Source: Flavobacteriales bacterium
Lineage (GTDB): Bacteria; Bacteroidota; Bacteroidia; Flavobacteriales; Flavobacteriaceae
DNA: 64,000 bases
Reading direction: 5' to 3'
Assembly: GCA_017303755.1 (NCBI GenBank)
Contig: JAFLBS010000003.1
Coordinates: 343,808 to 407,807 of the forward strand
How positions within the stretch are numbered: the first letter of the stretch is position 1; every line of letters starts with the position of its first letter. The translations under genes and the position numbers were made by a program. The notes beneath the pieces were generated by a model that had not been told where the DNA came from, did not search any database, and saw only the letters and a list, made by a program, of their open reading frames with translations. Positions 62,286 through 64,000 of the stretch are shown one piece after another.

Positions 62286-63353
62286 ATGTTTAAAGATTCG
62301 TATACAGTGATGGGTGTGATGAGTGGTACTTCGCTTGATGGTATTGACTTGGCGTACATTCATTTTACTATAAAGAACCAAAAATGGTCGTTTGAAATCC
62401 TAGAATCAACTACTGTTTCCTATCCCATCGATTGGTTAAACAAATTGAAAGTTGCTGTAGGTTTTTCAAAAGAAGAACTGATTACTTTGAACGAAGAATA
62501 CACTGATTTTTTGGGGAATACCATTCGGAATTTCATTGAAAAAAACTCGATTTCTGAAATGGATGCGGTTTGTTCGCACGGACACACTATTTTGCATCAA
62601 CCTCATAATGGATTCACTTTACAGATTGGCAACTTACCTAAAATTTCGCAACTAATCGGACAAACAACTGTTTGTGATTTTCGAGTTCAAGATGTGCAAT
62701 TGGGCGGCCAAGGTGCGCCTTTGGTTCCGATTGGCGATCGAATTTTATTTTCAGAGTATGATTATTGTTTGAATTTGGGTGGATTTTCGAATGTTTCTTT
62801 TGACGATAATGGCAAGCGAATTGCCTTTGATATTTCGCCTGTCAATACGGTTTTGAATTTTTATGCGAATACTTTTTTTGGTTTGAATTATGACGACAAA
62901 GGTTTAATTGCTCGTTCAGGAAATCTCAATGACACTTTATTGAATGAATTGAACGATTTAGAATACTTTAAAAAACCGTATCCAAAATCGTTAGGATTTG
63001 AGTTTGTAAAGGAAATCGTTCTACCATTACTGGAAAAATACTCAATTGACAGTAAAGACAAAATGCACACTTTTATTGAGCACATTGCCATTCAAACTGC
63101 AGTAGCGTTACCCAAAAAAGAGGGGAAATTACTGATTACTGGTGGTGGCGCATACAATGATTTTTTGATTGAGCGCATGCAAGTACATTTACCTAAAATT
63201 TCCATTACGATTCCCGATGCTAAAACCATTGAATTCAAAGAAGCGTTGATTTTTGCTTTACTTGGAGTCTTGAAATTACGAAATGAAACTAATGTTTTAA
63301 GCAGTGTTACTGGAGCTAAAAAAGATCATAGTAGCGGATACATCTACCAATAA
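62286..63353 (+). CDS. anmK: Anhydro-N-acetylmuramic acid kinase
   Basis: The 355-residue protein has the AnmK pattern: MGVMSGTSLDGIDLAYI, VCSHGHTILHQP, GQGAPLVPIGDR, CLNLGGFSNVSF and the late GGGAYNDFLIERM. It phosphorylates anhydroMurNAc from cell-wall turnover to MurNAc-6-P. With mpl at the other end of the window it reports an active peptidoglycan recycling path. It is divergent from the acyl-CoA dehydrogenase gene and ends at a bidirectional terminator. Confidence 0.95.
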   Translation: MFKDSYTVMGVMSGTSLDGIDLAYIHFTIKNQKWSFEILESTTVSYPIDWLNKLKVAVGFSKEELITLNEEYTDFLGNTIRNFIEKNSISEMDAVCSHGHTILHQPHNGFTLQIGNLPKISQLIGQTTVCDFRVQDVQLGGQGAPLVPIGDRILFSEYDYCLNLGGFSNVSFDDNGKRIAFDISPVNTVLNFYANTFFGLNYDDKGLIARSGNLNDTLLNELNDLEYFKKPYPKSLGFEFVKEIVLPLLEKYSIDSKDKMHTFIEHIAIQTAVALPKKEGKLLITGGGAYNDFLIERMQVHLPKISITIPDAKTIEFKEALIFALLGVLKLRNETNVLSSVTGAKKDHSSGYIYQ

Positions 63354-63355
63354 AA

Positions 63356-63381
63356 AAACCTTCCCAAAATTGAGAAGGTTT
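63356..63381. terminator. Bidirectional terminator between anmK and the T9SS gene
   Basis: AAACCTTC pairs with GAAGGTTT around a 10-nt loop. T-runs follow on both strands, so it can end both convergent transcripts. Confidence 0.87.
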
Positions 63382-63404
63382 TATTTTTTTTATTCTAAAA
63401 GAGC

Positions 63405-64000
63405 TTATCTTTTAATCACTCTCATCGTTTTTACTTCTTCCCCTTGAGACACAATTACGTTGTATACTCCAGATGGATAAGTAGCTCCGATTTGTAGTTC
63501 AGAAATGGTAGTTGAATCAACTTCTCTACTTTCTACTAATTTACCTAACATATCGTATACTTTCACTTGGATGGTTTCTTCTGTTGAAACTGTTACTTCT
63601 AATCCGAAGCTTTCTCCAAATGGGTTTGGCGATACAATAGCATTGAATGATAATGCAGGTTTTGTTGTTTCGGTTGCTCTCGCTGATCCTGGAGTAGTAA
63701 GTGTACATACTTTTCCGAATGGTCCAAACACTCCACCAATTTCGATACTTACTTGTACTGAATACGTTTCTCCTGGTACTAATCCTGGAACAGTGTTCAA
63801 TTCGAATGTACGAAGCGAACGATCAAATTGATAGGTATAACCTAAACCTGTGTTTGTAAATCTGAATCGGTACGTAGTTGCTCCTGCATAAGAATCAGCA
63901 TAAATAACTGTATTTGGATTGGTTAAAATAACATCACACTGTGCCAATTGCAACTGTGTAGTTGGGAAACTTGGTGTAGTAATGTTACAAGGTGTTCCGT
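63405..64000 (-). CDS. C-terminal part of a T9SS type A secreted protein (cut by window edge)
   Basis: The frame is open to the window edge (CNITTPSFPTTQLQLAQCDVILT), so the TTG at 63953 is not a start. Visible parts are one fibronectin-like repeat (YRFRFTNTGLGYTYQFDRSLRTFELNTVPGLVPGETYSVQVSIEI, with a cysteine pair) and a type A T9SS sorting domain (VSPNPFGESFGLEV to KTMRVIKR). Family members carry many such repeats. The N-terminal function lies outside the window. Confidence 0.9.
   Translation of the reverse strand, partial: GTPCNITTPSFPTTQLQLAQCDVILTNPNTVIYADSYAGATTYRFRFTNTGLGYTYQFDRSLRTFELNTVPGLVPGETYSVQVSIEIGGVFGPFGKVCTLTTPGSARATETTKPALSFNAIVSPNPFGESFGLEVTVSTEETIQVKVYDMLGKLVESREVDSTTISELQIGATYPSGVYNVIVSQGEEVKTMRVIKR

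Noticed and set aside
1-64000. tRNA, rRNA, insertion sequence, prophage or attachment sites
   Set aside because: No cloverleaf, transposase, integrase or phage-like genes were seen on either strand.

Overview
The window is chromosomal DNA from a low-GC Bacteroidetes, most likely a Flavobacterium-like member of the Flavobacteriaceae. Four things point there: proteins with type A and type B type IX secretion (T9SS) C-terminal signals, promoters of the TTG / TAnnTTTG type, weak Shine-Dalgarno sequences, and gene types typical of flavobacteria (JOHN/IND-like B1 metallo-beta-lactamase, S46 dipeptidyl-peptidase, short adenylate kinase, GbsR-like regulator). No tRNA, rRNA, transposase, prophage or CRISPR array was found. 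Gene content is mostly housekeeping with several accessory islands.

Layout. 1-133: 3' end of an unknown gene. 245-3243: a class B1 beta-lactamase overlapping mpl (peptidoglycan recycling), two tandem-repeat tracts, and a TPR lipid/periplasm-type protein. 3386-9865: a very large alpha-2-macroglobulin with an inserted SusC-like plug. 10065-17662: S46 peptidase, T9SS-secreted M43 protease, obgE, a CNNM/CorC-like membrane protein, adk and hpt. 17926-22442: a helical protein, purK-purE and an M3 peptidase. 22858-27439: a GbsR-led operon with two identical operator-like palindromes. 27507-32172: an unknown 484-residue protein and a 150-residue protein around a TPR histidine kinase/LytTR pair. 32255-39197: UbiA-like protein, gcvP, truncated haemoglobin, ketoacyl synthase III, methyltransferase and glycosyltransferase. 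39255-51752: three giant T9SS cargo proteins around an MlaE-MlaF transporter. 51823-57772: sugar nucleotide, SprT, SDR, LysE-like, ATP-grasp, NRDE, DinB and DoxX genes. 57791-60870: a Crp/Fnr regulator with DM13, outer-membrane and two YHS proteins. 61056-64000: acyl-CoA dehydrogenase, anmK and a partial T9SS protein.

The most informative signals are regulatory or decay-related. A 16-bp dyad TGTnnnCTAGnnnACA lies at the same distance (33 bp centre to centre) from the -7 box of two operons next to the Crp/Fnr gene, close to the class II activator position. The GbsR gene is flanked by two copies of AAACTTTCA-N8-TGAAAGTTT. The DM13 lipoprotein gene has one in-frame TAA followed by an intact conserved tail, and the TIGR01777 epimerase of the GbsR operon has a clean one-base frameshift.

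Intergenic DNA is rich in repeats. There are at least five copies of a structured element family (core GATTGAAGCGGCATCC ... AGATAcAGCGgAAAGC), one carrying a GTCATTGCGAGC palindrome in its variable arm. There are also dispersed hairpins, a perfect 20-bp palindrome, and low-complexity word repeats. Functions are assigned from motifs and family knowledge only; no database search was run.
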